In this document: one piece after another, positions 1 through 10,233 of the stretch | Numbering within the stretch: the stretch's first letter is position 1 | How the letters are laid out: each line of letters begins with the position of its first letter | NCBI GenBank assembly: GCA_036015235.1 | Contig: CP107926.1 | Coordinates: forward strand, 2,794,001-2,858,000 | Direction of reading: 5' to 3' | Length of the DNA stretch: 64,000 nucleotides | DNA from: Streptomyces sp. NBC_00433 | GTDB lineage: Bacteria; Actinomycetota; Actinomycetes; Streptomycetales; Streptomycetaceae | The notes under the pieces: generated by a model | What the model saw: the letters and a program-made list of their open reading frames with translations, nothing else | Database searches by the model: none | What the model was told of the DNA's origin: nothing | Position numbers and translations under genes: made by a program

Positions 1-247
1 CCAGCTCGTCATTGACGATCTTGATGACCTGCTGCGCGGGATTCAGCGCCTGCGAGACCTCGGCGCCCGAGGCGCGCTGCTTGACGTTGGCGATGAAGGC
101 ACGAACGGCGGGCAGCGCGACGTCCGCTTCGAGGAGCGCGATCCGGATCTCGCGCGCGGTGGCGTCGATGTCCGCCTCGGACAGACGGCCGCGCCCCCGG
201 AGGGTCTTGAAGGTATTCGCGAGGCGATCAGACAGAGTGTCGAACAC
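1..247 (-). CDS. ffh: Signal recognition particle protein Ffh (N-terminal part, cut by window edge)
   Basis: Only the first 82 codons are inside the window. The reading frame begins with GTG at 247 and reads V-F-D-T-L-S-D-R-L-A-N-T-F-K-T-L-R-G-R-G, the usual opening of the Ffh N domain, followed by helices ending in QRASGAEVSQALNPAQQ. Ffh binds the 4.5S RNA and with FtsY (7399-8604 here) targets ribosomes making membrane proteins to the translocon. The GTPase (G) and M domains lie off the left edge. The gene follows glnD on the same strand, 127 bp downstream and beyond a strong hairpin, so it is probably transcribed separately. The start is chosen because the N-domain homology begins exactly there. 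Confidence 0.93.
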   Translation of the reverse strand, partial: MFDTLSDRLANTFKTLRGRGRLSEADIDATAREIRIALLEADVALPAVRAFIANVKQRASGAEVSQALNPAQQVIKIVNDEL

Positions 248-331
248 GGTGGTCGCAGATCCTCGGGGTCGGGAGTGGAAACGTCGCCTCCCAGAGTATC
301 CGTCCGGACAGAAAGCTGTTCTTCCCAGCCC

Positions 332-376
332 GAAGCTGTCCCTGCCCGCCGGAAGGCAGCGGGCAGGGACAGCTTC
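332..376 (-). terminator. Strong intrinsic terminator after glnD
   Basis: A perfect 18-bp stem (332-349 pairing with 359-376) with a 9-nt loop overlaps the glnD stop codon. It lies on the downstream side of the amtB-glnB-glnD operon and separates it from ffh. There is no clear U-tract, which is common for Streptomyces terminators. Confidence 0.8.
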
Positions 377-2804
377 AGCGCAGCGCCGCCTCCACCTGGC
401 GGGCCACCTCGGCCGCTCGCGGCGGCGGGAGCACCTTGCCGTCCTTGCCGACGACGTAGAAGGCGTCGACCGCGTTGGAGCCCAGGGTGGAGATGCGGGC
501 CGAGCGTACGGTCACGCCGGTCGCGGTCAGGGCCAGGCCGATGCGGTGCAGCAGGCCCGGGGCGTCATGGGCGCGCACCTCGATCACGGTGGCGGTCTGC
601 GAGGTGTGGCCCGGGGCGACGGTGACCCGGGGTGGCGGCGGGGTGACGCCGCGCCGCCTGGGGTAGGCGGCCTCGCGCTCGGCGAGCCTGGACTCGATGT
701 CGAGGGTGCCCTCGAAGGCCCGCGCCAGGTCGGCCCGCAGCCTCGCGGTCTCGGGCAGCGCGCCGTATTCCGCCGAGACCCGCCAGCTGAGCAGGGCGAC
801 CGGGCCCTCGCCGATCGGGTCGACGGCCCGCAGGTCGGCGGCTCTGACGCCGAGCCGGTGCAGCGCGAGCACCCCGGCGGCCTGGGCGAGCAGCCCGGGG
901 CGGTCCGGGACGGCGAGCAGCAGCTCCACGCCCAGCGCCTCGTCCAGGGCCTCGCCCTCGCCGTCGGGCTCGGCGTGGGCGTGCAGGGCCAGCACGGGGC
1001 CGTGGGTGCGGGCGGCCTCGATGGCGAGCCGCTCCTCCTCCGCGGTGGAGTCGCGGTCGGCGGCCTCGGGCAGCGCACCGGTGTCCAGCGCCCCCGCGAC
1101 CCGGTCGACCAGGTCGGCCAGCAGCGAGGCCCGCCAGGTGCTCCAGGCGGCAGGGCCGGTGGCCAGGGCGTCGGCCTCGGTGAGCGCTGCCAGCAGCTCC
1201 AGCGTGGAGGTGTCCCGTACGGTGCCGGCGACCGCGCGTACGGTCTCCGGGTCGTCCAGGTCGCGCCGGGTCGCGGTGTCGATCAGCAGCAGGTGGTGGC
1301 GTACGAGCAGCGCCAGCGTGTCGGCGTCGGCGCTGTTGAAGCCGATCCTGGTGGCGACATCGCGGGCGATGACCTCGCCGGCCTCGCTGTGGTCGCCCGG
1401 CCAGCCCTTGCCGATGTCGTGCAGCAGGGCCGCGGTCAGCAGCAGGTCGGGGCGGCCGACCCGGCGGGTCAGGCCCGCGGCCTGCACAGCGGTCTCGACC
1501 AGGTGCCGGTCGACGGTGAAGCGGTGCACGGCATTGCGCTGCGGTCGGCAGCGGACCCGCTCCCAGTCCGGCAGCAGCCGGGTGATCAGTCCCTCGGCCT
1601 CCAGCGCCTCCCAGACCTGCACGGTGGACTCGCCGGCGCCGAGCAGCGTGACCAGCTGCTCACGGGCCTCGGCGGGCCAGGGTTCCGGCAGCGGGCGGGC
1701 GGCCGCGGCCAGCCTGCGCACCGCGTGCAGCGAGAGCGGCAGGCCCGCCTGCGCGGCGGCGGCTGCGGCCCGCAGCGGCAGCACGGGGTCGCGGTCGGGC
1801 TTGGCGGCCAGCGCCAGCACCGCCTCGCCCTCCTGCTCCACGACGCCGTCCGCCAGCGGTACGCGCTCGGGTGTGTTGCCGGCCGGGGTGCTCCTGCTGC
1901 GGCCGAGCAGCCGGCGGCGGGGCCGGGAGTCGCGGGCCCGCAGCACCCGGGCGACCTCGCGCCAGGTGACGTCGGAGGCGTAGGAGATCCGCCGGGCGGC
2001 CTCGTAGACCTGGCGCAGCAGGGTGTCGGCGTCCAGCAGGCCGAGGGCGGCGGCGACCTGGTCCTGCTCCTGGAGCGCGAGCCGGTCGGTGGCCCGCCCG
2101 GTGACCAGGTGCAGGGCGTCGCGGGCGTCGAGCAGCCTCGTACGGGCCTCCTCCAGGCCCTCGCGGGGCGCGTCGGCCAGCCAGGACGCGGCGACGGCCC
2201 GCAGCGCGGTGGCGTCCCGCAGGCCGCCACGGGCCTCCTTGAGGTCGGGTTCGAGCAGGTAGGACAGCTCTCCCTGGCGCTCCGCGCGCTCCTGGCACAG
2301 TTCGAGCAGCGCGGGCAGCCGCTTGGGCGCCTGGTTGCGCCAGTCGGCCAGCACGGCGGTGCGCAGGGTGGAGCTGAGTGCGGTGTCGCCCGCGAGGTGG
2401 CGGGCGTCGAGCAGGCCGAGCTGGACCTTGAGGTCGTCGGCGGCCGTCTTGCGTGCCTCGTCGGGGGTGCGCACCGAGTGGTCGAGGGCGAGGCCCAGGT
2501 CCCACACCGGATACCAGAGCCGGTCGGCGAGGGCGCCGACGGATTTCTCCGAGTCGTGCAGCAGCACCAGGTCCAGGTCGCTGCGCGGGGACAGCTCGCC
2601 GCGGCCGTAGCCGCCGACGGCGATCAGTGCCCAGCCGCCGGTCCCGGTGGCCTCGGCGGCGTCGGCCGCCAGGCCCGCGAGCCAGCGGTCGGTGAGTGCG
2701 GCCAGGGCCGCGCGGCGCGGCGGCCCGGACCGCGCCTCCTCGTTGAGGAGGCGCAGCCGGGCCGCCGCGTAACTGTCGTCCTGCGCTTCGACGCTGTCGC
2801 TCAC
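375..2804 (-). CDS. glnD: PII uridylyltransferase / uridylyl-removing enzyme GlnD
   Basis: This 809-residue protein has the full GlnD layout. An N-terminal nucleotidyltransferase domain carries GGYGRGE at 64-70 and the metal-binding DLD at 76-78. A central HD domain contains LLHDIGKGWPGDHSE. Two C-terminal ACT domains would sense glutamine. In proteobacteria GlnD uridylylates PII at the T-loop tyrosine. In Streptomyces the homologue is known to adenylylate PII instead, so the nucleotide used here is inferred from the genus, not visible. It is the last gene of amtB-glnB-glnD, 28 bp after glnB. The start is GTG at 2804. A strong hairpin overlaps its stop codon. Confidence 0.95.
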   Translation of the reverse strand: MSDSVEAQDDSYAAARLRLLNEEARSGPPRRAALAALTDRWLAGLAADAAEATGTGGWALIAVGGYGRGELSPRSDLDLVLLHDSEKSVGALADRLWYPVWDLGLALDHSVRTPDEARKTAADDLKVQLGLLDARHLAGDTALSSTLRTAVLADWRNQAPKRLPALLELCQERAERQGELSYLLEPDLKEARGGLRDATALRAVAASWLADAPREGLEEARTRLLDARDALHLVTGRATDRLALQEQDQVAAALGLLDADTLLRQVYEAARRISYASDVTWREVARVLRARDSRPRRRLLGRSRSTPAGNTPERVPLADGVVEQEGEAVLALAAKPDRDPVLPLRAAAAAAQAGLPLSLHAVRRLAAAARPLPEPWPAEAREQLVTLLGAGESTVQVWEALEAEGLITRLLPDWERVRCRPQRNAVHRFTVDRHLVETAVQAAGLTRRVGRPDLLLTAALLHDIGKGWPGDHSEAGEVIARDVATRIGFNSADADTLALLVRHHLLLIDTATRRDLDDPETVRAVAGTVRDTSTLELLAALTEADALATGPAAWSTWRASLLADLVDRVAGALDTGALPEAADRDSTAEEERLAIEAARTHGPVLALHAHAEPDGEGEALDEALGVELLLAVPDRPGLLAQAAGVLALHRLGVRAADLRAVDPIGEGPVALLSWRVSAEYGALPETARLRADLARAFEGTLDIESRLAEREAAYPRRRGVTPPPPRVTVAPGHTSQTATVIEVRAHDAPGLLHRIGLALTATGVTVRSARISTLGSNAVDAFYVVGKDGKVLPPPRAAEVARQVEAALR

Positions 2805-2832
2805 TCGTTCTCCAGCGCTGGGGGTTCGGGTG

Positions 2833-4499
<1,667 letters not shown>

Positions 4500-4602
4500 C
4501 GGCGTCTCCTCTTCGTCCGAACGGCCCGGGCGGGGCGGTGCAGGGTGGGCCGGTTTTCGCCATGAGATTGGCTGAGCCGGGTTTCCGCCGATGCCGCAAG
4601 GT

Positions 4603-4638
4603 GTTTCGCCGCCGTGACGAAGAAGTCGGGTGTGTTAC
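4603..4638 (-). promoter_or_regulatory. Probable GlnR operator upstream of amtB
   Basis: Read on the minus strand the sequence is GTAAC-N6-GACTT-N4-GTCAC-N6-GAAAC. The second pair (4603-4618) fits the Streptomyces GlnR half-site pattern GTnAC-N6-GAAAC exactly. The first pair (4623-4638) is weaker, and the gap between pairs is 2 bp shorter than the ideal 22-bp repeat. GlnR is known to activate the amtB operon in Streptomyces. Binding here is inferred. Confidence 0.65.
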
Positions 4639-4733
4639 GTGGAGATGAACCGTCCCCCGGTTCGGTGAAAGATGTATACGGGTGGGGTAAGAGATCGCCG
4701 GGGGTCGTGCACTTCACTGCCCGCGGCCGTACG

Positions 4734-6197
4734 TCAGGCGGTCTCTGCGACCTCGTGCAGTTCGGCGGAGAGGCGCTCCGCGAGCGTGACGACGGCAGGC
4801 ACATCGCCGAAGTCGCGGACCGCGGTGTCGGTGGTTTTGCGGATACGGGTGTTCACCCGCTCCGACCGTACCCTTTTGGCGACCGTCAGCGCCTGATCGG
4901 TGAAATGCGCCGCCTGTTCGGGTTCGCGCTGGAGCAGGTGGACGCTGGCCAGGCCCACCAGGTTCAGCGCATAGGCGCGCTGGTGGACGCCGTCGTTGCT
5001 GAATCCCTCCACGGCCTTCTCCATCACCGGGTGGGCGAGCGAGGCGTAGGCCGGACTGCGGCCCGCGACATAGGCCAGGTCGCGGTAGGAGTGGGCATTC
5101 TCGGCGTGCAGCTCGGCCAGGTTGAAGAAGCTGATCCAGCTCGGGTCCTCGTCGGGGCGGGACTCGATGAAGGTGTCCTCGGCGGCCCGGACGGCCCGGT
5201 GGCACTTGTTGACCTGGCCCATGTTGGCATATGCCCGCGCTTCCAGGGCGTGCAGCATGGCCTGGGTGGTGGCACTCGCCGAATCGCGGCTGCCGTACTG
5301 CGCCAGATGGATGAGCTCCAGCGCGTCGTCGGGCCGGTCGAGGTGGATCATCTGGCGGCTCATCGAGGACAGGATGAAGGCGCCCAGCGGGCGGTCGCCG
5401 GCCTCCTTGGCCGCGTGCAGCGCGAGCACCAGGTACTTCTGGGCGGTGGGCTGCAGGCCTATGTCGTAGCTCATCCAGCCGGCCAGTGCGGCGAGGTCGG
5501 CGGTGACGCGGTAGAGGCGGCGGCCGACGGTCTCGGTGTGCGACTCCTGCAGCAGGTCGGTGACCTCGTGCAGCTGGCCGACCACCGCCTTGCGGCGCAG
5601 GCCGCCGCCGCACTGGTTGTCCCACATGCGGAACATCTCGGCGGTGGACTCCAGCAGCTGCAGCTCCTGCTCGGAGAGCCGCGACGGCCGCCCGCCGCCG
5701 TCGCGGGGCATGGGCACCAGGGCCTGGAGGCCGGCCGGGGAGGTGGGCACCAGCCAGCGCTGCATGGGCTCGATCAGCGCGGGCCCCGCGGACAGCGCCA
5801 GGGAGCCGCCGAGGAAGCCGCGGCGGCCGAGCATCAGGTCGCTGCGGGAGAACTCGCTGATCAGCTCGACGGTCTGCGGGCCGGCCCAGGGCAGGTCCAC
5901 GTCACCGCCGGCCTGCGGCTGGTGCGCGGAGCGCAGGCCCAGGTCCTCGACCGGGACGACGCAGCCGAAGCGCTCGGAGAACAGCTCGGACAGGATGCGT
6001 GGTATCGGTTCGCGCGGCTGCTCGCCGTCCAGCCAGCGGCGCACCCGCGAGGTGTCGGTGCTGACGTGGTGCGCGCCGAGCTGGCGCGCCCTGCGGTTGA
6101 CCTGCCGGGCCAGCTCGCCCTTGGACCATCCGCTGCGCACGAACCACGAACTCAGCTGCGCGTTGGGCTGCCTCTCTGCTGCGCCGCCCACGGTCAA
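4734..6197 (-). CDS. nsdA: NsdA-type regulator (helix-turn-helix plus TPR-like protein)
   Basis: This 487-residue soluble protein is recognised as the Streptomyces regulator NsdA, a negative regulator of differentiation and antibiotic production. The N-terminal 75 residues form a helix-turn-helix-like domain (SGWSKGELARQVNRRARQLG, then DTSRVRRWLDGEQPR). A helical, TPR-like region fills the rest, with repeats rich in LALHAAKEAG-type helices. There are no transmembrane segments. It lies 234 bp upstream of amtB on the same strand. The start is uncertain: TTG at 6197 gives 487 residues, and an in-frame GTG at 6191 follows two codons later. The conserved block begins near SSWFVRSGWSKGEL, so either start keeps the domain intact. 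Confidence 0.85.
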   Translation of the reverse strand: MTVGGAAERQPNAQLSSWFVRSGWSKGELARQVNRRARQLGAHHVSTDTSRVRRWLDGEQPREPIPRILSELFSERFGCVVPVEDLGLRSAHQPQAGGDVDLPWAGPQTVELISEFSRSDLMLGRRGFLGGSLALSAGPALIEPMQRWLVPTSPAGLQALVPMPRDGGGRPSRLSEQELQLLESTAEMFRMWDNQCGGGLRRKAVVGQLHEVTDLLQESHTETVGRRLYRVTADLAALAGWMSYDIGLQPTAQKYLVLALHAAKEAGDRPLGAFILSSMSRQMIHLDRPDDALELIHLAQYGSRDSASATTQAMLHALEARAYANMGQVNKCHRAVRAAEDTFIESRPDEDPSWISFFNLAELHAENAHSYRDLAYVAGRSPAYASLAHPVMEKAVEGFSNDGVHQRAYALNLVGLASVHLLQREPEQAAHFTDQALTVAKRVRSERVNTRIRKTTDTAVRDFGDVPAVVTLAERLSAELHEVAETA

Positions 6198-6542
6198 GCC
6201 CCCATCCCGGTCTCGCTCGACCCGTCGACCCAGTGATTACCAGGGCAGGTCGGGTCCTGTCCGCCGGTTGCCGAAAGTGACGGCGGCCGGGCCGGTGGCC
6301 ATGGACCGGACGATGGTGCCTGCGGCACATGCACAGGATGCGAACGGTTCACTGCCATGAACTCATGAACTGAAAGTAGTCCCACTCTCACTCGTCCGGC
6401 GACCACGTGTGGGGAAACGCCACCATTCGCCACCCCTTCGAATGAACTCGGCCGCGACTCCAGGCGATTCACTTGACACATGCCGGTCGCACGAGCAGGG
6501 ACGGGCGCGTAACCATCGCGGCGGGGATCCGTTGGAGGTGTC
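6198..6542. other. Divergent intergenic region between nsdA and the primase-like gene
   Basis: These 345 bp hold both promoters of the divergent pair. A perfect TTGACA lies at 6473-6478 on the plus strand, but no convincing -10 hexamer sits 16-18 bp downstream. A GGAGG ribosome binding site precedes the ATG at 6543. AT content is locally raised around 6360-6380. No RNA gene or repeat is seen. Confidence 0.5.
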
Positions 6543-7265
6543 ATGGTGTTCACGATCGGCAGCATGCGGGAGTCGCGGCAGCAGCGGAACGGCGTACGGG
6601 AGGTCTCCAGAGCGGTGGCACGACCCGGTGCGCGGACCGGCGTGCGCCGGCGGACGCACGCCGAGGTGTGCACCACTGTCGGTGACTACGCCTGGCGGTG
6701 CGGCTGGGCGGTGGTGCCGGGGGCGCGGGTCGCCCGCGGCGGCGGGCCCTGCTCCTGCGGGGACGCCGGCTGCGGGGAGCCGGGCGCGCATCCGCTCCCC
6801 TTCGCCGACGAGATCCCGGCCGGCGCCGCACCGGACGGCGCCGCGCAGGCGTGGGCGCGGGTGCCGGGCGCGGCGGTGCTGCTGCCCGCGGGGCGGTCCT
6901 TCGACGTCATCGAGGTCGCCGAGGCCCCCGGCCGGCGGGCGCTGGTGCGGCTGGAGCGGATGGGGCTGCGGCTCGGTCCCGTACTGCTGACGCCGGCGGG
7001 GCGCGCGCAGTTCTTCGTCGCGCCGGGCGCGGCCGCCGAGCTGCCGCATCTGCTCTACCGGATGGGCTGGGACGACGCGGAGCTGGACCTGCGCTGCCTG
7101 GGCCCCGGCGACCATGTCACCGCTCCCCCGTCGGACCTCGGCGGCCTCGGCCCGGTGCGCTGGCTGCGCGAGCCGCTGCCTGACAGCGCCCCGCAGGTCC
7201 CGGAGGCCAGGCTGCTGCTGGGCACTCTGGCGTTCGTCTGCCACCGGGACCGGGCGTACGCCTGA
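6543..7265 (+). CDS. Bifunctional DNA primase/polymerase N-terminal-like protein
   Basis: A 240-residue protein conserved in Streptomyces beside nsdA. It carries the start of a Prim-Pol domain: GDYAWRCGWAVVPGARV followed by a cysteine cluster (PCSCGDAGCGEPGAHPL), the arrangement seen where archaeo-eukaryotic primase-polymerases begin. The helicase partner and the long C-terminal part of plasmid-type Prim-Pols are absent, so activity is doubtful and it may be a structural relative. The ATG at 6543 is preceded by GGAGGTGTC. It is divergent from nsdA and convergent with ftsY across a strong terminator. No experimental role is known to me. Confidence 0.75.
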   Translation: MVFTIGSMRESRQQRNGVREVSRAVARPGARTGVRRRTHAEVCTTVGDYAWRCGWAVVPGARVARGGGPCSCGDAGCGEPGAHPLPFADEIPAGAAPDGAAQAWARVPGAAVLLPAGRSFDVIEVAEAPGRRALVRLERMGLRLGPVLLTPAGRAQFFVAPGAAAELPHLLYRMGWDDAELDLRCLGPGDHVTAPPSDLGGLGPVRWLREPLPDSAPQVPEARLLLGTLAFVCHRDRAYA

Positions 7266-7348
7266 GGCGGCGCGTGCGCGGAGAGCCGCGCCCGCCGCAA
7301 GGGCGGCGTACGTGTGAGGCGGCGTCCATGGCGACGCCTCCGTATGTG

Positions 7349-7380
7349 TAAGGGGCGCCCGTCAGGACGGGCGCCCCTTA
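7349..7380. terminator. Bidirectional terminator between primase-like gene and ftsY
   Basis: A perfect 15-bp inverted repeat (7349-7363 with 7366-7380) has only AG between the arms. It sits between the ends of two convergent genes. A weaker hairpin (GGCGTC/GACGCC) lies just before it at 7321-7338. Confidence 0.85.
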
Positions 7381-7398
7381 CGTACGTGTCGCGAGCGG

Positions 7399-8604
7399 CT
7401 AGTCGCCGATCAGCGCGTCCACGAAGGCCTCGGGCTCGAAAGGCGCCAGGTCGTCGGCGCCCTCGCCCAGGCCGACCAGCTTGACCGGGACGCCCAGCTC
7501 GCGCTGGACGGCGATCACGATGCCGCCCTTGGCGGTGCCGTCGAGCTTGGTCAGCACGATGCCGGTGATGTCCACCACCTCGGCGAAGACCCGCGCCTGG
7601 ATCAGGCCGTTCTGACCGGTGGTGGCGTCCAGGACCAGCAGCACCTCGTCCACCGGGCCGTGCTTCTCGACGACCCGCTTGACCTTGCCCAGCTCGTCCA
7701 TCAGGCCGGTCTTGGTGTGCAGCCGCCCCGCGGTGTCGATCAGGACGGTGTCGGCGCCCTCGGCGATGCCCTCCTTGACGGCGTCGAAGGCGACCGACGC
7801 CGGGTCGCCGCCCTCAGGGCCGCGTACCGTACGCGCGCCGACCCGCTCGCCCCAGGTCTGCAGCTGGTCGGCCGCGGCGGCGCGGAAGGTGTCGGCGGCG
7901 CCGAGGACGACGCTGCGGCCGTCGGCCACCAGCACCCGGGCGAGCTTGCCCGTGGTGGTGGTCTTGCCGGTGCCGTTGACCCCGACGACCAGCACGACCG
8001 CGGGGGACTCCTCGTGGCTCTCGGTGTGCAGCACCCGGTCGAGGCCGGGGTCGACCAGGGTGAGCAGCTCCTCCTTGAGCAGGGCGCGCAGCTCTGCGGG
8101 GGTCCTGGTGCCGAGCACCCGCACCCGGGTGCGCAGCCGCTCGACGAGCTCCTGGGTCGGGGTCACACCGACGTCGGCGGTGATGAGGATGTCCTCGACC
8201 TCCTCCCAGGTGTCGTCGTCCAGGCGCTCCCTGGACAGCAGCGTCAGCAGGCCCTTGCCCAGCGTGTTCTGCGAGCGGGACAGCCGGGAGCGCAGCCGGA
8301 CCAGCCGGCCCGCGGACGGTTCCGGCTGCTCGACGGCCGGCGGGAGCTCCACCTCCTCCAGGGCCTCGGGCGCTGCGGTCGCCCCCGGCAGGGGCACCTC
8401 TTCGACGGTCCTGCGGGGTTCCTCCCGCGGGGCCTCGGCCTCGTCCCCGACATGCGGTTCCGCGGGGGGCGCGGTGACCTTCGGGGGGCTCGGCGGCGCG
8501 GTCGGCGGCAGCTGCTTCTTCTTGCGGCGGCTGCCCACCACCAGTCCACCGGCCCCGAGGATCACGACCAGGGCGATGACTACGACAAGGATGACGATTT
8601 CCAT
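7399..8604 (-). CDS. ftsY: Signal recognition particle receptor FtsY
   Basis: A 401-residue SRP receptor GTPase. It begins with one hydrophobic segment (residues 3-24, VILVVVIALVVILGAGGLVV), then a Lys patch, then an acidic and Pro-rich A region to about residue 95. The NG domain follows, with G1 GVNGTGKTTTTGK, DTFRAAAADQL, G3 DTAGRLHTKTGLM, G4 TKLDGTAKGG and closing GLGEGADDLAPF. It docks Ffh-ribosome complexes at the membrane. The ATG at 8604 is chosen because the membrane anchor begins there. The frame stays open far upstream, but that stretch is antisense to the permease gene and is not protein-like. Confidence 0.96.
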   Translation of the reverse strand: MEIVILVVVIALVVILGAGGLVVGSRRKKKQLPPTAPPSPPKVTAPPAEPHVGDEAEAPREEPRRTVEEVPLPGATAAPEALEEVELPPAVEQPEPSAGRLVRLRSRLSRSQNTLGKGLLTLLSRERLDDDTWEEVEDILITADVGVTPTQELVERLRTRVRVLGTRTPAELRALLKEELLTLVDPGLDRVLHTESHEESPAVVLVVGVNGTGKTTTTGKLARVLVADGRSVVLGAADTFRAAAADQLQTWGERVGARTVRGPEGGDPASVAFDAVKEGIAEGADTVLIDTAGRLHTKTGLMDELGKVKRVVEKHGPVDEVLLVLDATTGQNGLIQARVFAEVVDITGIVLTKLDGTAKGGIVIAVQRELGVPVKLVGLGEGADDLAPFEPEAFVDALIGD

Positions 8605-8723
8605 AACCCCCCCAGTATCGGGTACGCGCGCCGCCGGACCGGCCCGATGCCCCAGGACCGCTCCCGCGTGCCTGCCGGACACCGCCGGCCGGGCGGGACG
8701 CGCGGGACGCGCGGGACAAGGGT

Positions 8724-10139
8724 CTAGCCCATCTCCTCCAGGCTCTTGCCCTTCGTCTCCTTCACGAAGATCAGCACGAAGGGGATGGAGAGCACCGCGA
8801 AGCAGGTGTAGATGACGTAGGTGCCCGACAGGTTCCAGTCGGCCAGTGTCGGGAAGCTCGCGGTGATCGCCCAGTTGGCGATCCACTGGGCGGAGGCGGC
8901 CACGCCGAGGGCGGCGGCGCGGATCCTGTTCGGGAACATCTCGCCGAGGAAGACCCACACCACGACGCCCCAGGACAGGGCGAAGAAGAGCACGAAGACA
9001 TGGCCGGCGACCAGGGCGACGGTGCCCTGGGTGTGCGGCAGGGTGGAGCCGCTCTTGGAGGAGAAGGCCCACGCTTCGAGGGCGAGCGAGACGGCCATGC
9101 CGCTCGAACCGATCAGCGCCAGCGGGCGGCGGCCGATCCGGTCCACGAAGACCATCGCGATGGCCGTACCGATGATGTTCACGATGGAGGTGGTGAAGGA
9201 GTAGAGGAACGAGCTGCTCGGGTTGATGCCGACGGACTGCCACAGGGTCGCTGAGTAGTAGAAGGCGACGTTGATGCCGACCAGCTGCTGGAAGACCGAC
9301 AGGCCGATGCCCACCCAGACGATGGGCAGGAAACTGAAGCGCGAGGCGAGCAGGTCGGAGAAGACCGACTTGTGCTCGCGGCGCATCGCGGTCCGGATCT
9401 CGTCCACCCGCCCGTCGAGGTCGGCGGACTCGCCCTCGACGTCGGCGAGCACGGCCCTGGCGTCCGCGGTCCTGCCGACGGAGAGCAGGAAGCGCGGCGA
9501 CTCGGGGATGGTGAAGGACAGCAGCCCGTAGACCACCGCGGGGATGACCATCACGCCGAGCATGAGCTGCCAGGCCTCCAAGCCGATGATCTTGCCGCGC
9601 TGGTCGCCGTTCGCGCCCTGCAGGATGCCGTAGTTCACCAGCTGCGACACGGCGATGCCGAGCACGATCGCGGCCTGCTGGAAGGAGGCGAGCCGGCCGC
9701 GGACGGCGGGCGGCGAGACCTCGGCGATGTAGGCCGGGCCGATGACCGACGCCATGCCGATGGCGAAGCCGCCGATGATGCGCCAGAGGGCCAGGTCCCA
9801 CAGGGCGAAGGGCAGGGCGGAGCCGACCGCGCTGATGGTGAAGATCACCGAGGCGATCCGCATGCAGCTGATCCGGCCGATCCGGTCGGCTATCCGCCCC
9901 GCGGTGGCGGCGCCGATGGCGCTGCCGATCAGGGCGATCGCGATGACCTGGGCGAGCGTGGCCGAGCCGATGTCGTACTTGTCGCGGATCGCCTCGACGG
10001 CGCCGTTGATGACGGAGCTGTCGTAGCCGAAGAGGAAGCCGCCCATGGCCGCGGCGGCGGTGATGAAGATGACATGGCCGAGGTGTTCCGGCAGTGGTGC
10101 CCGGTCGCCTGTCCCGGAGTCGTGTGCAGTGGTCGTCAC
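8724..10139 (-). CDS. glcP: Glucose permease GlcP (MFS sugar porter)
   Basis: A 471-residue major facilitator protein with 12 predicted membrane segments. Sugar-porter signatures are present: GGFLFGYDSSVINGAVEAIR in TM1, GRIADRIGR in loop 2-3, PESPRFLL before the central loop, QQLVGINVAFYYS in TM7 and DRIGRRPL in loop 8-9. It closely matches Streptomyces GlcP, the glucose/proton symporter that feeds glucose kinase-dependent carbon repression. It sits between smc and ftsY on the same strand, 94 bp after smc. The GTG start is at 10139. The substrate is inferred from similarity. Confidence 0.9.
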   Translation of the reverse strand: MTTTAHDSGTGDRAPLPEHLGHVIFITAAAAMGGFLFGYDSSVINGAVEAIRDKYDIGSATLAQVIAIALIGSAIGAATAGRIADRIGRISCMRIASVIFTISAVGSALPFALWDLALWRIIGGFAIGMASVIGPAYIAEVSPPAVRGRLASFQQAAIVLGIAVSQLVNYGILQGANGDQRGKIIGLEAWQLMLGVMVIPAVVYGLLSFTIPESPRFLLSVGRTADARAVLADVEGESADLDGRVDEIRTAMRREHKSVFSDLLASRFSFLPIVWVGIGLSVFQQLVGINVAFYYSATLWQSVGINPSSSFLYSFTTSIVNIIGTAIAMVFVDRIGRRPLALIGSSGMAVSLALEAWAFSSKSGSTLPHTQGTVALVAGHVFVLFFALSWGVVVWVFLGEMFPNRIRAAALGVAASAQWIANWAITASFPTLADWNLSGTYVIYTCFAVLSIPFVLIFVKETKGKSLEEMG

Positions 10140-10233
10140 ATCGGCACCTCGTACCCGGCTTCCGGCCCTCCATGGGGGCTGGATCTCCAGGAGTCCCGGC
10201 CGGCTCGGAGCCCGCCACCACTCGGAGGGGCCG

